Below, one piece after another: positions 1 through 11,590 of a DNA stretch of 64,000 bases. The notes below the pieces were generated by a model. The model was given only the letters and a program-made list of their open reading frames with translations. It was not told where the DNA came from and did no database searches. Position numbers and translations under genes: made by a program. Position 1 is the first letter of the stretch; each line of letters begins with the position of its first letter. This DNA comes from Dicaeum eximium (lineage: Eukaryota; Chordata; Aves; Passeriformes; Dicaeidae). The stretch is taken from the NCBI GenBank assembly GCA_013396995.1, contig VWZP01010280.1:248001-312000 (forward strand), written 5' to 3'.

Positions 1-830
1 CACCAAACTGCTGCATCTGAAATCCATTTCTACCTGGGTTGTATCTCTGATATTCCAATATTATTTTTTATTCTAGTGGTGCCCTTCAGTGTTCTTGCAG
101 ATTATCCCCAAATCAGCAGACTGAATGAGGTGTAACACTTCTCTTTCACCAATTGGAAATATTAGAGAATATTGGACTTGAGAGAAATCCTCACTCAATG
201 TATTCCAGTCTGAAAATGGTAACCATACTGTGATGATCCAAGAGGCTGTTCTATGTACCTAATAGCAACTTTTCCTGGCCTTTGCATTTTGCTTATAAGG
301 ATGTTGTGACACCATGTCCAAAGTTCTACTGAAAACAAAATGCAGGATGTCTTTGGTTTTTTCTATACACAAGACCTGTTACTGCATTGAAAAATTAACA
401 TCTTCTATTTTCAACAAATCCACACTGGCTGTTACTTGTCTCCTTGCTACCTCGCAAATACCTTCCTGTAAATTTTCCTTGATTATTTCTTCCAATATTT
501 TCACGTCATTTGAAGCTGTTTTACCTCTAATTTTTTTTAACTTCCAAACAAAGTCTCTTCTCTGATTTTACTGATTTTGCTTGCCATCTGCAGGTTTTCA
601 AAGTCTATAAAATGTATGAGATTTGTTATATTAAGTGTTTCAGCACAAGTTCCATTGGACCCAGCTTCTATCAAAACAGCCAAGTTACTTAAGTGCTGTC
701 TAACAGTCTTTCAGTGTAACCTAACCAGCCTTCTCACCATTTTTTTCACATGTGGAAATCCTGCTTGTGAAAATACCTGGACCCTGCCTGAGTGAGTCAG
801 AAACATCATTCAATACTCAATTTTATTTCT
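1..830 (-). repeat. Ancient CR1-type LINE, reverse-transcriptase fragment
   Basis: Read on the minus strand, this stretch resembles the reverse-transcriptase region of old amniote CR1/L3-like LINEs. The clearest part is around 270-330, where the complement gives a decayed version of the FDxVSHNILISK block, broken by an indel and stops. Further along (toward position 1) a stretch near 20-90 resembles the block of the CR1 ORF that follows the catalytic motif. Many stops and frameshifts in all frames show it is long dead. It lies antisense in an intron of VEZT and stops short of the exon at 861. The two small plus-strand open frames here (314-565 and 577-795) are chance frames. Family assignment is from remembered consensus, not from a search; the upper boundary is approximate. 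Confidence 0.6.
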
Positions 831-860
831 TTTAAATTCCTTTTCTTCTTTCCCCTAAAG

Positions 861-961
861 GCAAAATTGAAGTTTCCTGTGACAACCTACAGCATACTAC
901 AGTACCTTTAACACAGCCTGCCATATATATAGAAAATAAAGATCCAATCCCTGAAGAGCAG
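861..961 (+). CDS. VEZT: VEZT coding exon, third from last
   Basis: A 101-base exon between a pyrimidine-rich tract ending in AAAG (acceptor at 860) and a GTAAAA donor at 962. The first two bases finish a codon begun upstream, and 33 codons follow (KIEVSCDNL...IPEEQ). It ends in phase 0, which joins in frame to the next exon as ...PEEQ|ELEAYVDYSD. The exon is short and moderately conserved, so it is less certain than the two that follow. Its support is the splice signals, the open frame and the correct phase. Confidence 0.72.
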
Positions 962-3900
962 GTAAAAAAAAGAAAAAGGATAATTTAAAATACATTTAAA
1001 GTAATAATTGAGGATTATTTGCTGTATCCATTCTTTTTTTCAGTTGCTTGTGCGGTGACCTTGTTGTCTTGCCAAGACAAGTAAGTGGCCAGTACCACTT
1101 CAAAATTGGACTTGTAGAAAAAAATTGTGTACATTCCTTTTGCTGTTCCCTGGGGAGGTATTCCCCATCCTGGAAAAAAGAGCACTAGTATTCATTTCTC
1201 CTATATATCATTAGAAATAAGTGACCAAAGGAGAGCAGCAGCACAAGTCAGAGTAATAAAAAGTGAGAATTGCTAAAAGACAGTATATTAATAGTCCTAC
1301 TTTTGCTGGATAAACAGACACAGCTGCAAAAGTGACAAGCTCGAGCACAAACCATCCTGCCTTCAGTTTGCTTAGTCTCTGCATTTTTGGGTATATTTTC
1401 ACTGTAACACTGAACAATTTTGTGTTGTTTGAGGAACTCCTGGGTGATGATTGGGCTGTCTTGAAGAGAGGTGGGCCTCCACCATCCAGAACTGAGTGGC
1501 AGATGCGTTCTGAAAGCACAGTGAACACCCATGCTCTGCTCTGTCCCTCCCTTGCTTCTTCCCTACATGTATTCTCTCTAGCTGTTCTTCCATATCAAAA
1601 AGCTGGGACTAATTACTTTATTGAAAATTTGTTATAACATAAATGCTGCTCTGTTTTTTATGCTTGTAATCCAATATATTCAAAATTGGAAGAGAAGTTT
1701 GCTATTCTCTATATCCTCTTAGTAAGAATTTATGTAAGTTAAATTAGCAAGATGCATGACTACCAAGAATTGATTACAGTGTAAATTTTAAAAAAAATAA
1801 ATAAACCCACATCAGCATTGCTTATGTCCACCTGTAATTATGGAGAAATGGTCTCCCATTTTCAAGGTATATCACTTGATCCTATTTGTGTATGAAGGTA
1901 AATCTCTTTAATGAGTGGACTTGCTCCAAAATCATACAGATATCACCAAGAGCAGTGTCAGGTCCGCTGGCTCTGCTCAAACAGGGCTCCATCCTATTAC
2001 TGTGGTTGGCTTGTGTTGACATCACTTGATCATGAATAAGATTGTAGGATTGAGTCTACACTGACAGTGAAGATCAAGAGTTTCTTCCTTTCTTTCTTCA
2101 GGAACTGGAAGCATATGTTGATTATTCAGATACAGATAATGAATACAAAAGGGAAGATTTTTACTGCTTCTCCCAAGAAGAAAGAGAGAGGCAAGAGCGA
2201 GAGAGACAAGAATCTAAGAGGGTGTTACAGGAATTGAAATCTGTACTGGGATTCAAAGCATCAGAAATTGAAAGACAGAAGTGGAAACAGCTACTATTCA
2301 GTGAACATGGTAAGCATTTCTTTTGAAAATTAATTCCTTCCTTAAAAAATATAGATGTCTGTTTGCCATGAATTTCTGATTATGTTAGAATTCAGACAGT
2401 GCTTAGCTGTAGTAGTGTCTTTGATAGAGCTGTGTGGTCTTAGTTGCCATTCCATCTCTTTATATTTTAGCAATCATTTTACTATATATTGAAATGAACT
2501 CATAGAAGTGGGAATTTGGCTTTAAACAAAACACTGAGCTAAAATATTAAACACACAAAAATATTAAGACAGCATAAAGAAAGCTGTCAGGATATAAACC
2601 ATGCAGATTGAACTGACTTTCTTTCATGGCTTTCCAGTAAATATGATTTTTTTTATCAGTGTGCATAAATAAATTACTTTCCAGAATTTAAAGAAACCAG
2701 CAGAAATTATCCCGGGCATACAAAATACATAGGGTAAAGTGAAGAGCTAGACTTTGAAATATTGGAGAAGTAATATAATCAAACTGGGTTTTGTTTCCAT
2801 GAGAGAATGAATACAGAATATGTTCACAAAAAAAAAAAAACAACAAAAAAACCAAAAACAAACACAACCCATCTAAGAAGAAGAGTTCTTTCAAATTAGC
2901 CTTTACTAACTCTGAGGACTGCTGGGTAGCTCCATCCACTTGCACTTTAAAGCAGGAATATGAAAATTTCTCTTGTCTCAACAAGACAGTTTGTCTGTTA
3001 CAACTTGATTCCTCTCACTGCTTGAGCTATTTGATTTACTGTCTTTAAAAGTGGCAGGAGTTTGTCTCTTCCTTTTTCTTATTTTCATTTCTTCTTTTTA
3101 AAGACAGGTTAGGAAAAGCTTTCTAAAAAGTTTCATGTTCTATGTAACAAAAAACAACCCTCAAGTCTGTCACCATATCCAAGGATTCTGCCTCTGACAG
3201 TGTCTACCAGAAAAATGACCATGGATTGCAATTTTTCAGTAATTAACTAGGAACACAATGTAACAGACTATACCTATTTATGAGACTGTCTTTTGACATC
3301 AAACTGTCAAAAATATCTGTTCTTGACAATTTTCTTCTTTATATCCATTAAGCTACAACTGTGATAAAAGAGATCACTTGACTGTTGGTACTGATTTCTC
3401 TTCTAGTTGTGTTAAAAACCCCTGAGACATCAAATTGCACCAGAGTTTGCTCAGGAGTAGGATTTCTGTATTATCTCTCTGGTGTTAGATACAACACCAC
3501 ACAACTCTTCACATAAATTTCTTCAAGTCTTCCTTTCCTAACTCTTTGAGGAAGAAGTGATCCTACCTCCAGTTCAAATCTTGACAGACCTAGTGAAACT
3601 CTTGCAGAAAGAGTTTTTGTCAGGAGAACTTGCCTAGGATATTTCCTTACCTAAGCAGCTGATATTTGTCCATCTCAGCATATCCTCAGGCCATCTGTGG
3701 CCATAGCTGGAAAGACTCCTGTAGTTTGCAGTAACTGTTTACCAGAAAGCCTTTGTGGCTCATGTTGGTTCCTTTTCCTTTCCATGTATAGATACTACAT
3801 TGGTTTAGGATTAGAGATAAAAGGGTGAGGAGGGAAGAAAGTACGATTTTCTCCATCTGCCTAGGACTAATCATTGATTATTTCCATCCTGTACAAACCT

Positions 3901-6797
3901 GGAAAACGTGAGGGCAGTTCATGAAAGTAATTAATATTGTCTCCTTTTGGCTCAGATTGTATGTGTCTAATCTGACAGACTGATATGTACACCTGATATA
4001 ACATCTTCTACTGGTTTTTAAGGAAATCCTTCAATATTTCTTCAAAAGAAACACAGGTCAGTAAATATATCATGGACCCTGGCATATTATGGTTTAATTT
4101 ATCCATACACAAGTCAGGCCTTGAAGAGACATTCATGTGATCTGCACTTTCCACACTTCTGACTTGCCTTATCTTGAACATTGAAACCCAGAAGGGTTTA
4201 TATTCTTGTCTCCGTTGCCCCAAGCCATGATACCACTTTTCCATAGTCCTCTTGAATCTTACTTTTACAGGACAATCAAATTCCAGAAATCCAGTATTTT
4301 CCTAACTTGTGATTATTTTCCTTGTGGAAAAGGATCCTGAAATATTCAAAGGCTTTAATCTGTTAGTCAAGGCACCTGCTAGCCATTCTGACTTGTCCTA
4401 ACAAGGACATGAGGGTTTTTGCTTTGTTTAAGGAGGGGTTGGTGAGGGTTTCCACATAAGAAGTCAGCTCCAAACAAGTTGATATGTCTTAAGAACACAA
4501 CATGAAGTCAATTGGAGATGATAGGTTGGATTCCAGAAGAAAAAAATATCATCTTAGCAGAACACTAGACTAAAGCAAGTTTTCCAAGGCCCAGTACCAT
4601 AGTGATACTTCTTACAGTCTGGGTAGTAGATAGTTTATGGGAGTGTAGGTAAACTTACCTTTCTGGTGCTTTGGCCTCCTGTTCAGCCACTACATGGAAG
4701 TGCTTTTGAAAAGGTCTGCTAAGTTTTTAGTAGCTTCATTTCCATTTGTGAAACAACTTTCTTCTGCTGCAAAATCACTTCTAGCCTTTCCCTAACCTCT
4801 CCCCTGCAAAAAAGTTCATTCTGTCAGTGGTTGTGTTGTATCCAGCTGTTTCCCCTTCTCCCACTTTGTCCATACAACAGTTGTTATATAGCTATTTATC
4901 AGATTGGAAAGCCATGCTCTCTAAACTGATGAATTTCACCCTGTTTATTAATGTGTCAACTCCACAAATTGGCCAGCTACCAATCTCAATTATCCATTTT
5001 TTGAGAAATTTTGCCTTTCAAAGTATTCTTTGGAGGAAGTAGACAAGAAGTTTGCTCCCAAATGTTAAGATTACTGTACATATTCCTGTCTCTTCAAGCA
5101 AATGGGCAGAAATAAGTAGCAGCGTATTTTTTATGAGACAGGTAAAGAACTACTCCATAAACAGCTGAGATGAGTGTGGTGCAGTGCTCCTTTGGTATAT
5201 AAGGTTTTAAAGCAAACAGTACAATACACATTCAATGCCACAGTCTTTTAGTGTGCTAATGACAATAATTATCAATATGACAACAATAATGATGTGCCTG
5301 CCTTCAGCTAGTTAAAGTGAATATTACTGCAATAGGGTGCGGTTGAAAAATCCTAATATCGTAAATTTTGTTTCCCATGAAAAGTTTGTGTATTTCCCAG
5401 AGTTATTTTCATCTCTGCTTGCAGGGGTAAAGTCAGAATGGAATTAGAAAGGGAAATGCAACTTGGGAATCTGCTGCTGCCGCTCTCATATATGTTCGTG
5501 CTGCTACTATAATGGAGCTGCTGCAGTTTAGGGAATCTGTTCCTTGGAAATGGACATTATATCGTTTTCTTAAAATGAAAGACGTCTGTTCTTCAAGGAG
5601 TGATTGTACCGAGTTACACTAACCCTTAACACTGGGAGGAGAGACTTCCTGGCAAGCATCCCGTTGCTGGCAATGGGACTCGCTGCTGCTACTAACTTCA
5701 AGAGAGGCTAAATTAAACCACACTTTATTTGTGAGGACACCTGACCTGACTGTGTGGATATGTGTTGTATTTCTATGTTGTGGTGCATGAGATCAGATAT
5801 TGCCTATAAGGACTTTTTCATGTAGCAGCTGTCTTTAGTGGATTAGGTAAACTGTTGTTCACAAGAAGACAGTTAAATCTGTATGCAGTACAGTAGTTTT
5901 ACTTGGGTTTTGCTTTAACACTGAATATGTCCTCTGTGTTTGATACTGGCTTTAAACACCATAAATTTTGTGCTTCCTCTTCACGTCACAGATTTTAAAG
6001 AATAGTTACAAGTAACCATCACATTTCACTTCAGCTTTGTGATTAGAAGACACTTATTTTAGTTTTGGTGTGGGTTGTATTTCTCTTGTTTTGGGATTTT
6101 TTAAAGTAATTTTAACCCTTATAATCTTGCATCTTTTCAGGCAAATAAATTATTTATATATAGCAGCTCACTTTTAGTTATCATTTAATTTTTTCCCCCT
6201 TTTTAAGCTGCAGTGAAACCCTTGTCTCCTGTAGAACCATTGAAGCTACTAAATAATGTGGAATCACATATGAATTCAGATACAGAAAAGCAGGACTGCA
6301 GCCAAAGTTGTGATAAATCTGAAGAAAAAGACTCTAATCCAGAAGTGAATGCTGCTGATAAAAGCAGGACAGAATATTTGTATGAAGATCCTGAGATGGA
6401 GAAAAACAAAGACAGTACTGCAGATAAAGATGTGTCTATGGGGGCTGAAGAAAGAATGTATTATCAGTGTGAAGGGGATGCTGAAGAACTCAAGCCGAGC
6501 AGTGTGGTTGGAGTAGACATTTCACAGCCTCCCTCTAAGGATGCATTACATTCAAAAATCAAGGATAGGCTGGCCCAGCTCCACATATCAACAGATTTTA
6601 ACTTCAGATCTGGTCTGGCTGCACAAGTTGCTGCCAGGTCTTTCACTTTTACTACAATGCAGGAAGAGACTTTTGGAGATGATGGGGAGGAGGAGGAGGA
6701 GGAGGAGGAGGAGGAAGAAAAGACACAGGAGAATGAAGACCTTGTAGAGAACTGTGAAAATGAAGAGAGAGGCTCTGAACATGAAGGAAAAGTATAA
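861..6797 (+). CDS. VEZT: Vezatin, C-terminal part (three last coding exons)
   Basis: The joined exons 861-961, 2102-2309 and 6208-6797 give the last ~298 residues of a protein that is about 780 residues in mammals. Vezatin is a membrane protein of adherens junctions that links the cadherin-catenin complex to myosin VIIA; its transmembrane segments are N-terminal and lie outside this window. The part seen is cytoplasmic and hydrophilic: an acidic patch (EAYVDYSDTDNEYKRED), a charged Arg/Glu helix likely to be coiled (EERERQERERQESKRVLQEL), the block LKSVLGFKASEIERQKWKQL, a low-complexity acidic stretch, then FRSGLAAQVAARSFTFTTMQ followed by polyglutamate. The two conserved blocks match my memory of human vezatin, and the neighbour METAP2 supports the assignment. 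All junctions are GT-AG and phases agree (0 after the first exon, 1 after the second). The 5' part of the gene is off the left edge. Confidence 0.88.
962..2101 (+). other. VEZT: VEZT intron (1140 bases)
   Basis: GT-AG intron with donor GTAAAA at 962 and acceptor TTCAG ending at 2101, preceded by a strong run of pyrimidines (about 2081-2098). Apart from chance open frames on both strands around 1200-1640, I see no coding exon or recognisable repeat in it. Confidence 0.7.
2102..2309 (+). CDS. VEZT: VEZT coding exon, second from last
   Basis: A 208-base exon, phase 0 in and phase 1 out, with a GTAAGC donor at 2310. It encodes an acidic start (ELEAYVDYSDTDNEYKRED) followed by a long Arg/Glu/Gln-rich helix and the block KSVLGFKASEIERQKWKQLLF. 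The helix is predicted from charge pattern to be a single alpha-helix or coiled coil. This exon and the matching human block are the strongest evidence for vezatin. There are no stops in the used frame. Confidence 0.9.
2310..6207 (+). other. VEZT: VEZT intron (3898 bases)
   Basis: GT-AG intron. It contains an A-rich low-complexity tract at about 2828-2875 and several chance open frames. I see no exon, RNA gene or clear mobile element. The 3' end carries a good pyrimidine tract (about 6188-6204) before the acceptor at 6206-6207. Confidence 0.7.
2828..2875. repeat. A-rich low-complexity tract
   Basis: A run of thirteen or so A residues followed by CAA/CAAA-type units. It could be the tail of a decayed retroposed element, but no element body is visible next to it, so it is listed only as simple sequence. 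Confidence 0.7.
6208..6797 (+). CDS. VEZT: VEZT last coding exon with stop codon
   Basis: Terminal coding exon; phase 1 in, stop codon TAA at 6795-6797. It encodes about 195 residues of mostly polar, acidic sequence, the motif RTEYLYEDPEMEKNKD, the motif AEERMYYQCEGD, then KDRLAQLHISTDFNFRSGLAAQVAARSFTFTTMQEETFGDD and a polyglutamate run of about eleven residues. The order of these motifs matches my memory of the human protein; the glutamate run looks longer here. Two acceptors are possible, 6208 and 6214, both in frame. I chose 6208 because the pyrimidine tract leads directly into it and the resulting HAAVKPLSP has the same length as the human sequence as I recall it. Confidence 0.92.
6687..6719 (+). 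repeat. VEZT: In-frame (GAG)n trinucleotide tract encoding polyglutamate
   Basis: Nine GAG codons followed by two GAA codons near the vezatin C-terminus. The near-pure GAG run suggests recent microsatellite expansion rather than an old acidic stretch with mixed codons. It is likely to vary in length between individuals or species. Confidence 0.9.
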
Positions 6798-7390
6798 GTC
6801 TGAGCTGAACTTTATTAAACCAACAGCAGGCAGTTTGATGGAAAAAAACTAAGGTGGGGGGGTTGAAGCTGAAAATACTGGATGGGAAAAAGAGGAGACC
6901 TAAATATAATACATCATATTCCCTAAGACTGATACATTAAATAGCACTTCTAAGCATATTGAAAATTTGCAGGTAAGAGAAGTTTGGGCTGCATCCAAGA
7001 AATAGATGGCTGTCCCCTTTTTAAGATCCTGGTGATGAGGGTTGGAAGTTACCTTTGTGTTTTCTGTTTTATTTATTTATATTATGACATACTGTATTTT
7101 TTTGTTTCTAAAAAGAAGGAAGAACAACGTTTTGATTTACAACAGACTCAATTTTTTTGCTCTCTGATTCTTTTGTCGTAGTATCAATGTTTGTTCCAAC
7201 AAAAACAGCCAGGACATTTCTTTTGGAAGAACCTGAATTGCTCCCTGTGATCTTCCCCCACCACTTTTGTTTCAGTTCTTGTGTCTGCAGTGTGTTGGCT
7301 AAGCCATGATAGGCGTTTGTGATTCTGCAACTAGTGATGTGGCACCCAGCTAAAATGTAGAATTTTAAATAAAAACTTGAAAGAGCTAGT
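6798..7390 (+). other. VEZT: VEZT 3' untranslated region (inferred)
   Basis: Non-coding sequence after the TAA, AT-rich, without repeats that I recognise. Its end is inferred from a canonical AATAAA at 7368-7373 followed 20-40 bases later by G/T-rich sequence (about 7394-7415). A longer form using the AATAAA at 7479-7484 is possible. No transcript evidence is available here. Confidence 0.55.
7368..7373 (+). terminator. VEZT: Polyadenylation signal AATAAA, probable VEZT end
   Basis: Canonical hexamer about 570 bases after the stop codon, with a GT-rich stretch downstream that fits a downstream element. First good signal after the stop. Confidence 0.55.
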
Positions 7391-7478
7391 ATTTGATGTG
7401 TCCTGGGGTATGGGGCTGAAATAGTATAAAGTTAGTCATGCTTCATATTAAGCTTTATTTAGAATTTTATGAAGGGTT

Positions 7479-7484
7479 AATAAA
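7479..7484 (+). terminator. VEZT: Second AATAAA, possible alternative VEZT poly(A) signal
   Basis: Another canonical hexamer 111 bases downstream of the first, followed by T/G-rich sequence. It could serve a slightly longer transcript. Such hexamers are frequent by chance in AT-rich DNA. Confidence 0.3.
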
Positions 7485-7499
7485 TGATGTCTATAAGTT

Positions 7500-10400
7500 G
7501 TAATTCATGTTAGAGAAATGTGTTGTAGGGAAGGTTATAAGCACATCAGTAGAAAGTACTATAGATAGCTAGAAGCTATCTGTTGGATTGACAGAGATGA
7601 GAAGTAAACACCTATTTGTTAAGCCAGCTATTAATTGTTTGTTAACCTTTTGTAAACTGAACCTTAATGTAATTGTTTGATTTGATATAACGATCGATTG
7701 TACATTTTTGCTTATGTCCTGAAGTAATTTTCTTAAAGGAAATTATCTGCGAGCTCAACAACATGCGCATTTTCTCTGAACACCATACTTGCTTTTCACT
7801 GATGTTCTTTCACTTTTCCTTAGATCACAACTTTAACCTGTGGGATTAAGAATCCATGAGAGAACTACAGTTGTGTATTTTGTTTCTTGTAATTTAGTTA
7901 GCTGATGATGAAGTCTGGATGTTTGAGCTCAGGTTATGCGAGCTGCTTTTTTCTCTGTGGTGGTGTTACAAGGAGCAGGAAACTGATGCTAACCTCACAG
8001 AGGAGCTGGTTAATGGTTTTATTGCCCTCTCTTCCTTTTGCTCTCTGACACAAAATGAAGCAAAGCTCCCGTGTCTCTAATGGTGAGAGCACCACTTTGT
8101 GTGGAATACTCTGCTTGGACCCGGATGCACTTCCAGACAAAACAGTGCATCAGTTACTTAGAGTATTTATTGGGTTTTGCAGATTCTATAGAGTAACGTG
8201 CTTTTTAGATGCTGGCGGTGCAGAGCAGTATCTTTCCTAGGATGGTGTCATGGAAAGTGGGAAAGGTAATGTAGGTCAGCAGATTAGGGTGGAACTCTTG
8301 ATGGTAAAACAAGTGTTTTCTTTCAACTCCTTGGCCTGTGTTAATGATTTTGCATGAACACTCTGAAATATGTGGACTTTTTCACAGATGGTAAAGAGGG
8401 AAATATCAATTGAGAAGGGAGTGTGACTTACAGAGTTCTTCCACTGTATAATGCCTGTTTTCTCCCTCACACACAGGTTCTGGGAAGAGAACATTTTGCC
8501 GTTTTTCATTGACCAGTAACACTGTGTTCTGTGTCCTTTATTTTGTGTGAGTGGCTGAAAGCTGTGGTTGATGTCTTGAGGAGGTTGTAGAAAAAAAAAA
8601 TCAGATGCTTTTCGTAGTGTATTCAGAAGGTAAGCCTCCTCTTAGTGGTAGAGTATATTCTTCTGTAACTAAAGATTAGGCTAACATGATGAAACAGTTT
8701 TATTTTCTCTGTTGTAAACCATTTTTTTTACCAAGTCTAGAACAGCTGCTTTGGATAGATTGTGTTTGAAGCATTGTCCATGCTTCTGAAGAAGTCTTCC
8801 TCATTCTTGACTTGAGATACTCAAGTTCACAAAGTGCCCAGATATTTTTTTGTTCCTAGCTACTTGTTCTGACAGCCTAAATATATCTTCCATTAATATT
8901 TTTCCATGAACTCATCCACCATCATCTCTGATGATCTGGTGACACCACCATGATCTGATGTTGTGTATTCCAGAAAGGGTACTCCTGACCCTTTTCTGTG
9001 AGATCCAAATCATAGTTTACAGTGTGTATGGCTGTGATACCAACCTGGAAATATGATCAGATTTAGGATATTAATTATCACTGAGCTCAGAATTTCAAAT
9101 TAAGTCAGTAGTAGCCTGAGTTGCATTGGTACTGGAATCGGTGACAGACCTCACATTTATAAAAACTGCTATCTCTTTATTCCTTCGCTGCAGTCCTTAG
9201 TAGAAGTCCTGGAGAATCTACTTTGGTGGCTCACATGGGGCCTAGTTTTATTATATGCTGGTCTTGGTAGTGAAACTGGCCTAAAAAACCCCATCCATCA
9301 TGAGTTGTTAGTTTTCATCCAGCAGATGTGTTAACATGGGTTTTCTGGCCATGTTATAAACAAGTTCATGAGTTCACCTGGGTGAAAAAATTCACCCTTT
9401 TTAGGCTTTTTTGCTTTTCACCATTCTTAATGCAGTGATGCAGTAACAGCAGTTACCTCTAAACAGCTGTATCAGCACGTACTGTGTTGCTGGCCTGAGA
9501 CTCAGGATTGCCCACGTTTACATTATTGGCAAAGATGGTGTAGTGTGAAATTACAGCCTTGACATTAGACATGGCTAGCATCAAACTATGACTTTTTGGA
9601 GGAAGCCCTGATCCCACTTTGAACAAATAGATCCTCTACAAGCAATTTAACTGATTTCCATGGTCTTATTTAATGCAGTTTCAGAAATTGCCCATATGAA
9701 CACCTGGACTCACTTGTTTTCTCTGCCTCTCATCACCTCTGTATAAAACAGCCATCAGGTCATTTATTTTGAACTATTTAATATTCTCCCTGAAGAAAAA
9801 TATTGCTAACAGTGTACAGTGTACAAAGCGTGACTTCTCTTGATTTGATAACCAGGTTCCATCTATGTATGTCATACACTCTGTTATGATCCAGATTTCC
9901 TCATAATTATGTCATTTCAAATGACTGTATACACATGCTGTAGGTTCCTTCACGAACATGACAGATTTCTTGGCATAATTTATTGCTACCTTTAAAATAA
10001 TGTTTATGAACACACTGAAGTGTGCACTAGCTCTAATGAGTTGTCTTAATATATTGAGCATGTCAAGGTCTGAGTGCGGTTCTGTGTTCTTTGGCTCATT
10101 ACCCAAGATAGGGATTTTTGTGAAAACAGAACATTTGCTTCTTAGAGCTTTGTAACTTTTTGAAACATTTATGATGAAGAATATCAGCAGCCAAAATCCT
10201 TTGTGAAGAGCAGAGCTAACAATAAATGCATTTTCCCTGTCCCATTTCCAATTAGTAGTTCTGTGAAGTAAAGAAAGAAGCTAATATATAGGGTTAAATA
10301 ATTTCTTCTCCTTCTATCCTACCTGTAAAGCACTCCAAAGACAATATTCGCTTCTTGGATTCCGTTGCAGTCTAACACTGCATCTTTTTATATCACTTCA

Positions 10401-11115
10401 CTTTACAGCTAAATATCTAGGTAAAGGCTTAAATCTAGGCAAAGATCTGTGATGAGAAGGTAACTTGTCCATTTTGTTAAGTGTATGTATTCATGACAGA
10501 AATTAAATGGTTTTGTCATGGAAGCAAATGTAGAGAGTTACAGATAATAGATCATCTTTCAAATGCAATTAAATGTGCCTTTGTCAACTACAAGCAAGAT
10601 CTGCAAACGTGAATGCTTCTGCCATTAGTCATAAAAATGGGACAGTTTTACTCCCAGCAGAGGATTGCTGGACATCACTGAATCTTGCACTTAGATTTCT
10701 AAATCTAAGATGGAATTTGATGGAGTAGCCAGTTTTACTGAGATTTCAGACTTTGTCTCAATGTGATTGTTTGTTACAATATTGCAAATTTTATGTTTAT
10801 CAGAGATGCAAAATCTGCAACTTTCTCATTAATTTGTTTGGTAATAAAAACTCAGTTATATCTTATATGGTGGACTGTATGGAGTTGTTTGTCCACAGTG
10901 AATTCTATAATCTTGTAGGCTATCCCTGTCTTCTTTTTGTCCTTTTAATAAACAAGAGGGCAAGTACACTAAACTGCCCTTGACCTTTAAACTCTTGTGT
11001 GAAGGGCAGCTGTTGTTCTCCAAGTGGCTTGTTCCCAGGGCTTATTGCTTTTTAGAATTAACAGGTTTTATACTATCTCATCTGTAAAAGCAAGCAGAGT
11101 GTGAGAATGGCACTT
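7500..11115. other. Intergenic, no supported feature
   Basis: AT-rich sequence downstream of VEZT. Only short open frames (under 80 residues) without recognisable products are seen. No RNA gene, simple repeat of note or recognisable element. Part of it could be an extended VEZT 3'UTR. Confidence 0.5.
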
Positions 11116-11119
11116 GGTC

Positions 11120-11590
11120 AGTGTAAAGGGCCAGGCTGCTCTGGGATCTTGTCTGTGACAGGGACTAAACAGATTCTGAGGGAAGACTATGGTGTAGTGA
11201 TACTTCTCCAGGCTATTCCTCAGCAATTTGTGGCTCAGGGACTTCTTCACCCAGTGGTAGATGTCAGCTTAACAGGTTCTGATGGAATCCTTCTCCATAG
11301 ATTTGCTCAGCCTCGTGTTTGGTCAATTATTCCTAGTTCCAGTGCCAGTATGGGGTCATCTTTACATCATCATTGCCATCTTGTACACACGGGAACATTT
11401 GTCAGTAAACTTCTTTGCTGTTCTACTTTCCTCAGTCTTTCTGCACAGGTCAAGTTTTCTGCCTTTTGTTTGCTTTCCTTAGAAATCTCTCCAGATTTGG
11501 GTGTATAATGACCAAAGTGTGGTGCAGTACTGCAGACTAACCTCAGCAGTGCAGAGTACAGAGTAATAATCACCTCCCATAAAACACCAA
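11120..11590 (-). repeat. Ancient CR1-type LINE, 3' region
   Basis: The plus strand reads like the complement of the 3' part of an old amniote CR1. A stretch at 11125-11165 resembles the 'CTCTGGGATCTTGTCTGTGACAG' type block found in the CR1 3' end, and 11500-11580 resembles the block containing ACCAAA..TGTGGTGCAGTACT..and AATCACCTCCC. Spacing between the blocks agrees with one element. It is strongly diverged and has no open frame of its own; the plus-strand frame 11101-11508 is chance. Boundaries are approximate and the family name is from memory. Confidence 0.6.

Noticed and set aside
101..128. Possible tiny exon between TTGCAG and GTGTAAC
   Set aside because: Only 28 bases, with a weak donor, and it lies inside the antisense CR1 remnant.
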